Source: Polytrichum commune (taxonomy: Eukaryota; Streptophyta; Polytrichopsida; Polytrichales; Polytrichaceae). Taken from it: a DNA stretch of 64,000 nucleotides. Shown here piece by piece: positions 26,247-41,300 of this stretch (within the stretch, counting starts at the first letter, position 1; each line of letters opens with the position of its first letter). The notes under the pieces are model-generated. The model saw nothing but the letters and a program-made list of their open reading frames with translations. It did not search any database and had not been told where the DNA came from. Position numbers and translations under genes: made by a program. Location of the stretch: the NCBI GenBank assembly GCA_950295325.1, contig OX485807.1, forward strand, positions 46,426,796 to 46,490,795. The letters run 5' to 3'.

Positions 26247-26249
26247 TAC

Positions 26250-28620
26250 ACATGGACATGTTTCATAAGAAACAATCTTCTACTTATATGCTTCTAAGCT
26301 CATTTCAATTCGATGCATGCATGAAGGGTGCATGATCCTATGCAAAAAACTATGTCGCTAGTGTTGTTGATGAGAACTCCCAATATCCACTATACGTTCT
26401 AGATGCTCAAGTTGTTTCTAAATCCCTTGTGGACCAAGATGGACAAGGAGGTGAATCGGACAATAGTAGGAGGTATGAGTATGATTTTGATCCAAGAAAT
26501 GGTGATTGCTTTGCAAATTTGCCCAACTACTTGAATCTACACCCACAATAATATTTATACACAGGGATGTAACAAGTTTGTAACTTCAAACAATTAAGGA
26601 GTCTAAATTAAAGTTAATTAATGAATGATGAGTAATTTTGAGTTTAATTACAAATGGAAGCCCTAAAACATTATAGTATCCAAGAATGGGACCGAGGGCA
26701 CTCATGACGCCCAAAATATTCTTGGCTTCAATTAAAATAGCATTATTTGTAAGACATGAGAAACAATAAAGTATACTACAAGTTTCATAACAAATTATTA
26801 CAACAAGTTTGATCTCCAAGCACATTGGGAGGTCTCCCCATCTACAACACTATTAACAAAATACACTCAAAAATATATATAATATGAAGCACAAGTGAAG
26901 GATTAAAAATGGGATTTACAAAATACAACCTCAAACAAAAATCGCGCTTTCGCAATACATGAAATATTATAAAAAAATCATCAATCCAAAAATATATAGA
27001 AACCCTAGACTATATACTCATACTATATCACTAGAAGATTAGGAGGGCTCCCGATGGCTAAGTAGTCCTGAATCGACCACCATCTTAAAGGCCTCCTAAT
27101 GAGTTTCATGTCTTCTATGTGGAAGAAGAAGTCGACCAGGAGAGCTCCCAATGTCTTGGTAGTCATTAGTGATTCCTCTCTAGAGTTGGCTCTTATGTTT
27201 GGGCAAAACTTGGAGGTGAGGGAAGCACATGCGAACTCATAAGGAGATGAGTTGGTTGAACCTACAAAAGAGAGATAACAAAAGATGTGAGCTTGTATCA
27301 ATATATTGACAAAGAAGAGAATATAGAAAGTGAAGATTTACAAAATGAAAAATCAAACTACCTCCCGAAAGTTGTAGACATCATCTAACACGCAACCTCT
27401 TGCATTGTGGTGAGGAAGAATTAGCTGCAATGATTTGCCTAAGGCGGTAAGGAACATAGGAGTTACACTTCGATAGCTTCGTGGGTCACAAGTCCACATG
27501 CTTCTTTGGAGATTTTATAGGTTTCAAAAACATGGTGCCTAACAATGCCACACTCATAGATACTTGATACAAAAAGAAGAAAAAGATTAGAGTGTGTCAA
27601 TGCAATTAAATATATAAATTATAAATCATAGAAATGATGGATTGGGAGACCTCCTAGACCCCAGTCCATTGTAGTTACTAAAAGGGAAAAATCAAAACTG
27701 AATAGAGAGATTGGGAAGTACTCACTCATTGTGTTGCAAGATTTTGTTGAGTTCAACAAGCAATTATTGGTTAACAACAACCCAAACCGTTTATGGTAAT
27801 GAGGAGTTGGGGGTTCTACCCTTGAACTAGCCACAAGGATGGTGGTTGAGACATTCCACATGCTAATCTAGCTTTGTAGAAATTTTTCATAGCTTCATAT
27901 ATATAGTTGGGTGATCAGTGCCAAGTGTCAATAATTGATTTTAGATGATGTTTTGGTGTGCTCCTTTCCAAGAGGATTCATGTGAGGGTTTTAAAGGAGT
28001 CAATCAAATGTAGTGTAACTTGTTTGATCAAGCATGCATGTGATTAGTTGGTGTGTCTTGAATGTTTGAGTAATTGTAATCCTCCAAAAAGCGAAGCAGA
28101 CCAATATGTGAGTGTTTTTGTGAGAAGATCAAGTAATTGGGCTTGTATTGATCACATATGATTGGAAAAAATAGATGAGCAAGAATGAAAGTTAATGGCT
28201 ATGAGCGTGGGGATTTGTGTGATGCGCATGAGAGGCATTTAATGCATGAAGGCCGTCCCATGTAGAATGCAAACGAAGCCCAAAATTGGGAATGGATCGA
28301 ATAAATCCATTGGTATAATAGAACATGGGGGCTATGTTTTGTGTGCAATTCAAGTGAACAATTTGCATAAGGGGCAGAGTTGAGCATGTGTGTTTGATGA
28401 GAGATCAAAGGGAGATTGGTCTAGGACGTGAGGGCTAGCTATTCCTATTTGCTAGATCATATTGATGACGTGAATTGAATTAGATAGCAAACAACCTCAC
28501 TAACTTATAGGCAAAAGTCAAGATTCATGGACCCGTCCATCGCGTCCTTGTCCATGTGGTATTCCAAGGAATATGTATCCCATCCAACATAACTATTCTT
28601 GACCATATCAAGTGCTTGAA
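26250..28620. other. Intergenic, no gene recognised
   Basis: Frames on both strands are short and carry no domain that I recognise. No RNA gene or terminal repeat was supported. Confidence 0.4.
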
Positions 28621-28621
28621 A

Positions 28622-28755
28622 TTAAGGTAAGGTCAATTTTCATGTAGGTCGCTTGTCCACAAATTTCTAATTGAAATGTAAATTCAACCACGCGTTTCAT
28701 CTAAATCTGTACTAGATTCTGCTGGGCGAGCGACCAACATGAAAACTAATCTTAA
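28622..28755. repeat. Small imperfect inverted repeat (MITE-like)
   Basis: The left side contains TTTTCATGTAGGTCGCTTG and the right side contains its near complement, each set inside TTAAG/CTTAA. Arms are about 35 bp with a few mismatches around a loop of about 65 bp. It could be a tiny MITE, since both outer edges read TTAA. Only one copy is visible. Confidence 0.45.
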
Positions 28756-29098
28756 GCCAATCTAGAAGTCGGCTATTTATCTTAATGTGAACCCTGTACT
28801 TGAGTAGTGTGTGGGTAGGTGTGGATCTAAGAAAGGACACTATAAAGATATGTGTTTAAAAAAGATGGACTCTAGAATTGTTATCCATTCTAGGTTTAAT
28901 AATCAACATAAGAGTGGAGTTGGGGGGAGGTCCCTTAAATTATCATTCAATAAGAAGAAAGCAGATCTTCAATGTGATAAATCAATGAAGACATTCAAAT
29001 ATGCCCAAAAAATAATGAGGAAAACGGTTACGATTTATTAATCATCTCACATGGATCACATATTGCATATCCTAAAAGAAATGTCTATGTTTTGCATA

Positions 29099-29247
29099 AC
29101 ATTATTCAGATCCATAACAATGTGCCACATGAGTGGTAATATTCAAGGGAATATTCCCCCCACATTTAGACTGAATATAAAAATACAAGAAATATTCCTT
29201 GGAATATTGTCAGTCCAACAAAACATTGTTATGGATTTGAATAATGT
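29099..29247. mobile_element. Foldback MITE, copy 2 (149 bp)
   Basis: It has the same ends as the copy at 16871 (ACATTATTCAGATCCATAAC and complement) and the same TA flanks (29097-29098, 29248-29249). The inner part around GGAATATTCC is also shared. Left and right arms are less perfectly matched than in copy 1. Confidence 0.82.
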
Positions 29248-29687
29248 TATGTGGATTCACTTGTGTTATACATTAAAAAACTAGATAACCAACAAGAGGA
29301 GAGTGGATGGTGAGTCATAAAATGGATGAGTCATCCACCTATTTGAGTTGGTTATGAACATGTTTATTGTGAGATTGGATGGGTGGAGGGGTCCATGGGA
29401 TTCGACCCTGTGCCGAGAGCGCGACAGGTGTGGCCTGGCCATCGACCTAGTTGAGTCTCAAGGGTAGGCAGGCAGGCGGGCAGGTACCACCTGGCAGTGC
29501 AGCTGGGTAGGTAGTAGGGGAGGGAGGGAGGGAGGTCGCAAACGTGGAGTTGTGGAGAGTTCGGCAATCTCCAAGGAGAGCGACGGTGCTTGTGGCTGAT
29601 CGCCACCGAAACTTGCATATACTCACTGACAAACGTTTTCGTCACGGATGGCGGTGTAGCGAATGACATGCAGGTAGAATAGGAGAT

Positions 29688-30692
29688 ATGGAAGACATGG
29701 CGGGAGTGCCGGCGGATTCTGAGTCTGTTCCTTCAGCTGACCTAGTGCTCTTGGTGAGGCAGGGCGCATTCGGTCTGCCAACAGCGTGCCCCGCATGTCT
29801 GCCTGCGTATATCTATCTGAAGCTCGCGGCGATCTCGTTCGAGCCGCAATTCACCGCTGTGGAGCCAGATTCCGAAGACCTGCCGTTGTTGGAGTATGGC
29901 GACCGGGTAGGGTTTGCGAGCGACAATGGTGGGATAGTGGAGTTTCTTCGGAGCGAGAAGATTGTAGACCTAGATGCGGGGCTGGACGAGAACGAGAAGG
30001 CGGAGCTGGAGACGTGTAAGGCGATGATGGGGTCATGGGTGGCTGATGCGAGTGCGTACGAGCTTTGGATGCGGGACAACGATAGGGCGGCGAAGGCTGT
30101 GTATTTCTCTGAGCTTCCGATTGCTCTGGTGCATGCGTTGGATTGGAAGCAGAGGCTTGCGGTGATGCAACGGCTGGGGATTACAGCGGAGAATGTTACG
30201 GCTAGATCGGAGGATATATTCAGGAAGGCGAGTAATGCCTATTCTGCCCTATCTGTGCTCCTGGATGACCATAAATTCTTCTTCAATGGTCGGCCTACGA
30301 GCCTCGATGCTCTTGTGCTCGGTCACCTTCTCTTTCATTTACGCGTGCCGTTTGAGCTTTCTACCCTTAAAGGAGAAATTCTGAAGCACGAGAATCTAGT
30401 TAATTATGTGGAAGAGTTGAGCAAGGAGCTCCTAGGTGGAGGGGAGACATCTCCTGACAGTGAATTCTTTCCCAAAGCCCCTCCTGCGCCTATTCGCATC
30501 AAGAAAGCTGCCAAGGTGCCGCCGCCCAAGCCAGTGAGGACCGAAAAGGACAATAGGATGCGAAAGCGGGCCAAGTACTTTATCATCACGCAATTGGTGG
30601 CTGTGTTACTGTATGTTGTTTTTGCGGGAATCGAGGTTGATGAGTCTGGAGATGGCGCTGGAGAGGACGATGAAGGTAGTTTTGATGACTGA
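29688..30692 (+). CDS. Metaxin, mitochondrial outer-membrane import protein
   Basis: Metaxin belongs to the sorting and assembly machinery (SAM/TOB) that inserts beta-barrel proteins into the mitochondrial outer membrane. The 334-residue frame shows the hallmark FGLPTACPACLPAYIYLKLA (about 29-48), a GST-like fold with YFSELPIALV and the family block KASNAYSALSVLL...FFNGRPTSLDALVLGHLLF (about 180-225). A basic Pro-rich linker follows, then one C-terminal membrane segment YFIITQLVAVLLYVVFAGI (about 297-315) and an acidic tail. Length and layout match plant metaxin (about 315 aa in Arabidopsis). The coding region is a single exon. The second Met (29697) could also be the start. It is the only host gene between the two CDKB1 copies. 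Confidence 0.93.
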   Translation: MEDMAGVPADSESVPSADLVLLVRQGAFGLPTACPACLPAYIYLKLAAISFEPQFTAVEPDSEDLPLLEYGDRVGFASDNGGIVEFLRSEKIVDLDAGLDENEKAELETCKAMMGSWVADASAYELWMRDNDRAAKAVYFSELPIALVHALDWKQRLAVMQRLGITAENVTARSEDIFRKASNAYSALSVLLDDHKFFFNGRPTSLDALVLGHLLFHLRVPFELSTLKGEILKHENLVNYVEELSKELLGGGETSPDSEFFPKAPPAPIRIKKAAKVPPPKPVRTEKDNRMRKRAKYFIITQLVAVLLYVVFAGIEVDESGDGAGEDDEGSFDD

Positions 30693-32585
30693 GGGGTCCA
30701 GTTTTAGGGTTTTCTGGTAAGAGGTTGGACGGACGTGGAGAATATTGTCATTAGCCTACTTGGTAGGGTGTATGTATCGATCAATATTTTCATTCGGTCT
30801 TGGGAATGCAAGGTCGCAGGTAGCTCCGGGCTCACAAAAAGGTTGGCCCTTTGTGAATGACAGGGTGAATCAGATAAAGCATACAGTAGGATCCATACGT
30901 TGAGACAACTACTTATGTTTTGTGCCGGAAGGTACAAATCATGCACGGTGTTATTCGGAATTCATATGGTGTTTGGAATTTTAGTAAAACACCTGAAGGT
31001 GCTCTTTTCCCATTCATGTATGGTCTGGAGACTTCCTTGACAATCTTGCGTGTCTGCATTGTCAATCCTTCTAGAGCAATGTCTTAAGTATTCTCGGCAC
31101 TGTCCAGTTGGAAGTTGTGGACCATTGCTACGTAATAGTTTTGGTAGATTTCTACGTGTTTCTGTCTCGCCACTGTGTTAGAACGAGGTGCCAACATAGA
31201 GAGAGAATAAGGAGAGTTTCAAGAATTGTTAGGTTCGACTGCTAGTTTGGAGATTGGAGTTTCAAGTATGTAGGTGTTATTAGGTACCGATTTCAACTTC
31301 TACCTATTAGTCACAATACAATGAAACTTGTTTTGCATTTCGCAAACAACGGACTAAAAATGAGATCTCCCTTGCCTTAGTTATGGTTATTGGAAGTGCA
31401 TGTTTGATGATTCCTTCACTGAATATACAGATTTTCCAAATTGTGTTCACTATTGAGTGTGGAATGCTTAATAAAATTTGAAGACGTTCTTTGAACACGA
31501 ACGCTCTTTCATCCTCGTAACCACTCACCAGTAAAATACAAGTGTCCGATTGAGAAAGTAACCGAATAATATCCTTAGTGTGCATGTTTATACATGTCCT
31601 ATGCATGACTCCAGTTTGTCGACAAATTTGGAATTTTTATGCGCAGCAAGTTGTGAGTAATCCATCGTGGATGAAGAGACTCTATTAATAACAAGTCCCC
31701 AATAAGGTCTTGGGCCGACTCATTCCAACCGGACCCAGTAAGTTAAGTGAGCTTCTCTGATGCTATTGCCGGAGAAAAGTATCCTACATGTATTCATTAA
31801 CAGGCTATATGTATAATTCACCACGCAGTGAATCTCCCAGCCGTTTAAGACATCCGTCACAAGTTGTCTCTGATAAAACAGTTTGAATCGAAATGGATGA
31901 AATAGTCCGGGAAGCTAGCAAGCTTATCAGACTAGACCTGCTTGCTAACATGATCGAGCGGGCTTAGGGTTAATTTAACTACGCTTGTGCCATTAGAGTG
32001 GAAAACCACACAAATTTCAGGTCACAACTGTCTCCACGAAATGTTTGTGGAACACAACGGCAAATGCCACCTCGCAACGCAGGTATAAAATACAACAAAT
32101 TGTATGAACTGCTGTGACGATCAAAATGATATAATCATAAAACCGTCGAAAAGTTACAATTGCTTTAATACATTATGATACAACTGGTATATTTATCTAT
32201 TAGCTGCACACATTTTCAGACATTTTCAAGAGTACTCAAATTCATCTATCACATAGACTAAAATGCAAGATTATGAAATTGAGCCCCAAATCAGCACAAG
32301 CAGAAGCAGCAATCTGTGAGATATGCTACGTACGCTAATTAGCACAAATTCGCTCCGAACTTTGTGTTCTCTAGATGATTCTTCTCGGCTGATGTATCCA
32401 AGGCTTTTAGGACAGGGACAATCATTCCTTTATAAATAACCTACGGAGAATAGAAGATGAGTAACCTTCGCAAAAGTACAAGAGTGCAATAAAAGTGCAA
32501 ATGCAAGAGTTTGTCAAGATGCTGATATGAGAACGGATAGCTGTACATATGAAACGCATATAGCAATAGAAAAAGTCAGCATTTT
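30693..32585. other. Metaxin 3' flank and spacer
   Basis: It contains the metaxin 3' untranslated region, one copy of repeat family R (31319-31577) and otherwise unremarkable AT-rich DNA up to the right arm of the inverted duplication. Confidence 0.4.
31319..31577 (+). repeat. Dispersed repeat family R, copy 3
   Basis: The same ordered blocks as copies 1 and 2: TTAGTTATGGTTATTGGAAG, then TTCACTATTGAGTGTGGAAT, then AAAATTTGAAGACGTTCT, then GATTGAGAAAGTAACCGAAT. Confidence 0.6.
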
Positions 32586-32823
32586 TGTAAAACAAGAGTC
32601 AGCAACGGTAATGGTTGCTAGGTTCTGAACGTCTTTCAAGGGTTATCAAATGGTATTGAGGGCACCTAGGTGCCCCAGTCAGAGTAGTTTGCTGAAGAGT
32701 CAACTGCTATCATGCCCATCTGCAATCACAGCAATCATATTCTCCATAAACTGTTCCCTTGTCGCTACTGGAAACCCAATCAGCACGATTGGCTAATAAT
32801 CCTGTACTGTGCTCAAAACCTCT

Positions 32824-34832
<2,009 letters not shown>

Positions 34833-35090
34833 TGCTCCGCTGCGTCGACCGCCCTGCAGCAGCCAGCTCCGCAGTGTACCTGTGCGAGTGAGAAAGTGAG
34901 AGAGTGGTAGTTTGAGAGGAGTGTGCTAAGTTAGGGGCGATGGCTGAACAGGGGGTGCCAAGTTAGGGAAAGCAGGGGAGGGGAGGGGAGGCTGGCAGGA
35001 GAAAAGAGAGAGAGAGCGTGAGAGAGCGTGCAGAGAGCAGAGAGGCGAGGCTGGACTGGGCTGGGCAGGGCAGGGCAGCCAGCTAGCGGA

Positions 35091-35098
35091 GGCGCCAA
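35091..35098 (-). promoter_or_regulatory. E2F-like site, CDKB1 copy B
   Basis: GGCGCCAA on the plus strand is the inverted counterpart of the site at 21355-21362. It was retained although the surrounding leader has gained and lost CT-rich repeats. Confidence 0.4.
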
Positions 35099-35120
35099 CC
35101 ATGGAAAGCCACTGTGCCAG

Positions 35121-35131
35121 CCCAACGGCTC
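35121..35131 (+). promoter_or_regulatory. MSA-like (MYB3R) site, CDKB1 copy B
   Basis: CCCAACGGCTC carries the AACGG mitosis-specific activator core at the position equivalent to 21323-21333 of copy A. Confidence 0.55.
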
Positions 35132-35157
35132 TCTCCGGTTCAAATTTGAAAGCCCAT

Positions 35158-38100
35158 CTGGACTACTACTCTTCTACCGTATGTACAGTATTCTAATAAT
35201 AAGTCTCCAAATGTCCACACACTGACGTCGTCTACTTGCGCTACTAGACTCACTCACGCCGTGTGTCCTGTGCTCCTCTCACACAGGAGATGCTGATGCT
35301 CACGCAGTTTTCCTCCATTCATTGGATCAGTAGAAAGAATTGACTTCTTGGTTACAAAAGGCATTGCACGTCTCTACAAAGTTGTGGATGATGAATTGTG
35401 TGCCGAACTAATGTGGTTATAATTCTCATGACTTTCATAATTCCAAGTTAAGAGAATTGCCTTGAAGAATTCATATGATAATGACATAATATAGTTGGGA
35501 TCCTGCCAAATAACCATCTTGCCCAAGTGTTTGCAAACCACCTAACTTGTAAAACTAGTGCCCCATGATTTGTGAAACTGCTGAACAGACCAATACCCAT
35601 GTGGGGGTGGAAGAAAAGAAAGAAGAAGGAACATTAGTGTTTTATACTGTTCTGCAATGTTTGTGCACCAACTGGCATGGGGGTTCTCACATGAGGCTAG
35701 ACTTGATGTATTGGAGCTTGCTTCCAAACTAATCCCCTAGAGTTGTTTTCACACTATGATGTCCAATTACCAACACATGCCATGCTTCGTGATTAAAGAC
35801 TTTGCCATTCTGGCGAAGCCCGCATACTATGAACATGATGCCACAGATCGAGAAGATGTTGAATGTCAATAAAATTTGTTAGTCCATGGGTGGCTTGTCT
35901 CCAAGAACGCATTGTTTGCATGTCAAGTTCTTCGAAAGACCTCCCCAGGAAGGCCCAACAAGCATCTTGTAGATGTTGTTGTTCCTCATCTTATGCCCCT
36001 TCCCACATGGCTTTAGCTTAGCCTAAAAGTTCGTTCTAAAAACATAGCCTTCGTATCATCAACACTATCTAATCCCGAGCCTAGTTGGCAAAGGACGTGG
36101 CATGGTTTAAAAGCCTCAAGCACTTACCCTCCTATCAATACCTAGAGATGAGGCAAGAATGTAGAACCTTGAAAAGTGTCGCTTCTGCCCTTGTGATTGG
36201 TTGTTTTTAGTCTTAGCTATGAGGTTACAAGGAGCTCTATTTAAAAAACACTAATGGTAAGATAAATGAGTGGTAAGACATTTAGGGATGGGACAAAAAC
36301 TATCCACACATGTCATTGGTCGGTAGATAAGTTACTTAACGAAAGGCTACTCAAAAATCTTTGGAGCAAGTTCTTGTAGGTGTACCAGAATAACTAGGTA
36401 CTTGCACTATAACTGAGAAAGCTTTAGCTGATTTTAGGAAAGACTTTGGTTATTTGGTAACACCTTTACATGGTGAGATTTTTTTGATGCAACTTGCACA
36501 TCCCTTTATCGCATTTGCCAATGACATCATGCTCCTCCTTTGACAGTGCAATGCTCATTGGCTCCAAGAGAGCTTCAGTGTGGGCCTAGAGAGTCATCCA
36601 ACCCATGGTGCTCTAAACATGGGGGTTGGTCAAGTGCCCAAGCGAAGAGCACATGCAAAGTGAAGCCGTTCAATTGGTGTTGGAGTTGCTCTAAGGACCA
36701 ATCAAGCCCACGAATAACCCCGCTAGCCATGGCACGTGCACATCCAACATTTGGCGGGCTGGAGGACTGGGATGGGGTAAAACTAACCCTTGTTTATTGT
36801 ACTCTATCATTGACTCGGGTCTATGCATGAGGGTGGATCATCTCTCATTCACACCACTTGTCTCTCTCTTTCCCATTTGGAGCTATTCCTTCAAGCATTA
36901 GGCAACAACAACTGGCCATCATCATAGGTTAAAGATTTTAAATAAGTAGATAGATGATTGAATGGTTTCTGGTCTAGTCAGAATTGGCTTCCAGTCTTGT
37001 GCCCCATTTTGAAGGTTTTTGTTCTTTCTTTCATGATGGAAAACATACATTCTGCTTCAATGTAATAAAACTTCAGTCAGCCAAAAAATTGCATATTTAA
37101 GTTTCAAATATGGCACTCAAGTTTGGATGTTATTGTGAATTTACTTTTCCAAAGGATAGGTAATGTAGGTTAGTCTTACAATCTATTGATCAAGTGAGCT
37201 CAACCAAGGGTAGAGTGACACATCAATCGATCTCATCCAGCAACCGGCTGTCTATAGGATAAGTTGTTTGAAGAAACTGGGCTTCAGGTTTTTCTCTTTT
37301 TCGAGCCACCTTTGCACAAAGTGCAGATACATTTGTGTCTCATTTCTGTATCCTATCAACTTAATATCAAGCAAAGAGTAATACACAGCTAAACATTGAA
37401 AGAGTTCCTTGATAAAATAGCTAACCTCTTTCTTGGCAATTTTCATCAGTAAGAGCCTCCCATATTTCAAATACAGTATGACATTGCACCACCATGGAGG
37501 ATAACTTTATAGGGTGTGAATGATACCAACATCTTGAATCAACCCGTTAGAAACATTAATGTTAAAGACTTCAAGTACTTGCAAGTTTTAAGGTTGCAAA
37601 AGTTCTGTTGAAACATAGGGCTTGTAGCCTGAGAAAAAGGCTTATTTGGAGAGGTTAATGTCACCATGTGAGAAGGTGCGTGACTGATAAAGAACTCGAA
37701 AAAACTTCAACAGATACTATTTATGGGTACCCAAAATGTGTAAACATTTGATTAAATTCTAGCAAACCTCATAATTGAGCAGAGACTTTTGAATCATTGC
37801 CACAACCAACTGTGAGAAAGATATGTGAGAAAGTTATGATGAAGGAACATCAGTTGCTTGGGTTGGTAGGACTTCTTTGAGAGGTCAAAGGTTGTTGACA
37901 AATCCCAATCTCTTGGAGAACTGATTATAACACAAATGGCTTCAATCACAGCTGGAATGATGCCAATCCTGACTAAACTACTACTCATGAGTTCCCCTAG
38001 GCACTTTGTCAGCCGGAACTTCAGGTCAAAATTATCAACAGACTTGAACAGGTTGTTTCTCAGAGGCGATTGTATGTGGAAGATTCACTACACCAATTAA

Positions 38101-38326
38101 GTGCATGAAATTCCGTTTGGCATGTACAGTACACATGTGCATCACCTCTGCAGGAAGTCTTCCTTGCAAGCCCAACAAGTGAGGACTGCACCTGACGTCC
38201 TTTGAGAAACCTCACCTCATTAGCCTTTTGAGAATGTGCATAATGCTTCTTGTTGTGAGCAAGACATATTGCCGCTTCCAGAGACCAAACACACAAAAGG
38301 TTGAGTACCTTGAATAATTGCAAATA
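35158..38326. other. Intergenic between CDKB1 copy B and RPAC1
   Basis: About 3.2 kb with no frame of recognisable coding nature and no structured repeat. The last part contains the 3' flank of RPAC1. Confidence 0.4.
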
Positions 38327-41300
38327 CTAAGAGAGTTCTGTAAGGATCCTTTGACATTTATCTGTTAAGATTTTGACTGCCTCTGTAAAGAGAACCTCTG
38401 GACGTAAGGCCCCAGTAGATTCAATAGAAACTGCACCAACCAACCCACAACCAAAAGAAGCGTCAGCAGATTGCTGAAATAATGATCCAGAAGGATGCTT
38501 TTCTGGCTAACATGTATGGAGCACAAAAACAATACCCTCAAAATTGCACTATCTTAAACAATTCCGACCTCAAAGGCTGAAGATTAATATCCCTCTGACC
38601 AGCTTAGAATTCACATGGAAAAAACTGCTTACAAAAAGCTTGTTCAAATGAGGGTATAAAATAGGTTTTTGTAAAAGGGTCATTTTTGAAGTAAAAACCT
38701 AACGTACTTGTACATCTGCAGAAAATATCAGGAAAAATCAACTCACAAATGAAATGGTCTTTAACTCGACACAGCTGCACTCGCTTGTCCCAGCCATCTC
38801 CCCTGACACATTCACGGCACAGAGTGCAGTCTCTTGACCTTGCCACCTTGGCCTTTTTCACTGCACCATTGCGAAATATCAATACAAGGAACAACATGCA
38901 CACAACCTGACTCACCCACGACTATGTAGTTATCACAGTTGTCTGAACAAAGTCAGAGCCAAAGAAATAAAGCACCAAAAGTTGTGCCCACAACTGGTGG
39001 GATTTCCAGTAAACCTGTAGAAGAGACGAATACCTGAGCCCATGTCCTCAATGTCAAAAACATTTGCAGGGCATTTCTGAACAAGCTCCTCGGCAAGCTT
39101 GCCTTCCACATCTTCCAACATATTCACCTTTCAAGAAACAGCACACAAGCATTCTAAGAAAATGGAATTTAAATTTAAAGCTTCATACTGCACAGAGCAC
39201 AAACACATTAAATAATTTGCAACTTCCGATAATATCAAAATAATGGGTGCGATGGTTGCCAGATAGTAAAGAGTGTCAGGTTCAGGGTAAAACCTTGCAA
39301 TCAAGAAGACAAATTTAAAGAACCACTATGTTTCCTTCTATACTCACAATTGAAACATATTTATTTATGTCCTAGCATACCTCAGGAAGCATCCTATACT
39401 TTGCGGTTGCAACAGGAGACCACTTTGCATGAGTCTTGCCAATCCCTTTTGTTGCATGTGCTTCAAGTTCCATAGCCTGCCATTAAAGATTGATACAGAT
39501 TCAGCAAAGCAAATAGGTTCACTTCTGTAATAGAAAAAAACCAAGGGATTCTACAGAAAATGTCCTACAGAAAAAATATTCTAAACATGCCACAAAATTG
39601 CAAGCAAAATTGTATAATATATAGACTCCATAATATGCAACTGCAAATTATAGAATTATGCAGGACAAATCGATCATTCATACCTGACCTGGCCTAAGCC
39701 TTGCAACAATGATGTCAGGGTACTGACAAGCTATGCCTTCTTGGGGTATACCAGGCAAAGTCTCTTGGCTAGACCCATAAGATGTGAACTTTGCCCTTGT
39801 ATCAAACGGCATCTCGCTACCTTCAGGTAGCCACTTCAACTGATCGGACTTTACTGCAATAATGAATTGAAATGATCACTTCAAGAATTGCCTCACCAAT
39901 TTCTTCATGCTTGAGCTTAAAAGACTTCTACTGAAAATCATGGACTAGAGAACTGCTGCCAATAAAGAACATAAAATCTGTAGTCCTATGGTCTAGCAGA
40001 ATGCAAATGAAAGTATACCCTGCAGTTTCAAGTTCCATCCCAACTCATGAAAGTGAGCTCATAGAGCTAAACAAGGACAAGTCCTTATGGAAAAACAATA
40101 CAAAGTAGTACCAAGTAGTGAGAGAAGGCCAACCAGTGCCATTGACAAGTCGCTCCCCTTGGCGAGTACACACCACATCAAGTTTGAACACGATCGTGTT
40201 TTTCTCATTTGCAGTTTCCTCCTCTACATATACAATGAAAATTGTGAGTATTGGACCTTAAGTTCCAGGCAGATATGTATTGAAATGATAAGGGAAAAAT
40301 CTGCACAAGTAATGGGAGCCTTGAGCATGCCAGGTAGGCATCTTAAGTGCAATCCTAACCCAGATATGATCATCAGTAACTTTGCAAAGTGAACCACATC
40401 ACCACTCCCTCATCCCCCTATTCATGTCAAGGTCGCTATATTGAACAAACTTTGACGACAGATGTTTATGTGAACTAATTTGGAAACAAAAGTATCAGAG
40501 AAGAAAAAAAAAAAGAAAAAAAGAAAAAAAAGGTTTTGCTGCATACCACTTTTGTAATCAAAGAGCCTTGGGTCTACTTTGATGGGCAGCAATCCAAGGC
40601 GGTGAGCAAGAACTTCATCCTGAATAACAGACGTGTTGTTTGCAATGTATACCTTCTCTATTGCCATTGTCGGCACCTGCAAGTATAGTGAGAAGGGTTA
40701 GTGAATGCTCCTCAACCTTCAGAGCAATATAGGCATTCTGTGGTGGTCCGAAATAGGTGGGATGCTTAAGCCCCAGAATCATTGAAAAAATTCCCCTTCT
40801 AAAAAACTGTGCTGCCCTGATGCATGTAATGCATGTTAGACTGCAGGTTAGGAATCCTGTATCACTTCAGCCTTCAGATGTACGTAAGCTCTCTCTCTGC
40901 GTTGTAAACAACTGAATCGCCAACCTGTTATCCAACCTATATCCCAGTTTCAATAGTCCACTAGAATTTCACTGGAAAAAAAAACAAGGTCACTAGAAGT
41001 CGTGGCTATAACCTAACATCTAAACTCTAAACAGAGATAAGAGGCTACAAACCTCAGCGATGAGAATCCGCCGGAAAGCATTGGCAACAGCAGCATCGAT
41101 ACCAATAAGGTCAAACTCGATGTCCTCCTCATTCAAAGAAATAATTTCCACTCGTAGGTTCTTGCAAAAATCTTCAAGACGCAAGCTGTTGTCCACACCA
41201 TAAGCCATGTATGCACCAGAATACTGCACCGAGTCTGTCTGTTCCAAAACACACAACTCATTCGCCAAATGAGTCCAGGAACTACGAGGACGGGGGTAAC

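Noticed and set aside
28811-29041. Possible zinc-knuckle protein of 76 codons (CGSKKGHYKDMC)
   Set aside because: Cys/His spacing does not fit a CCHC knuckle and the flanks show no related coding sequence.
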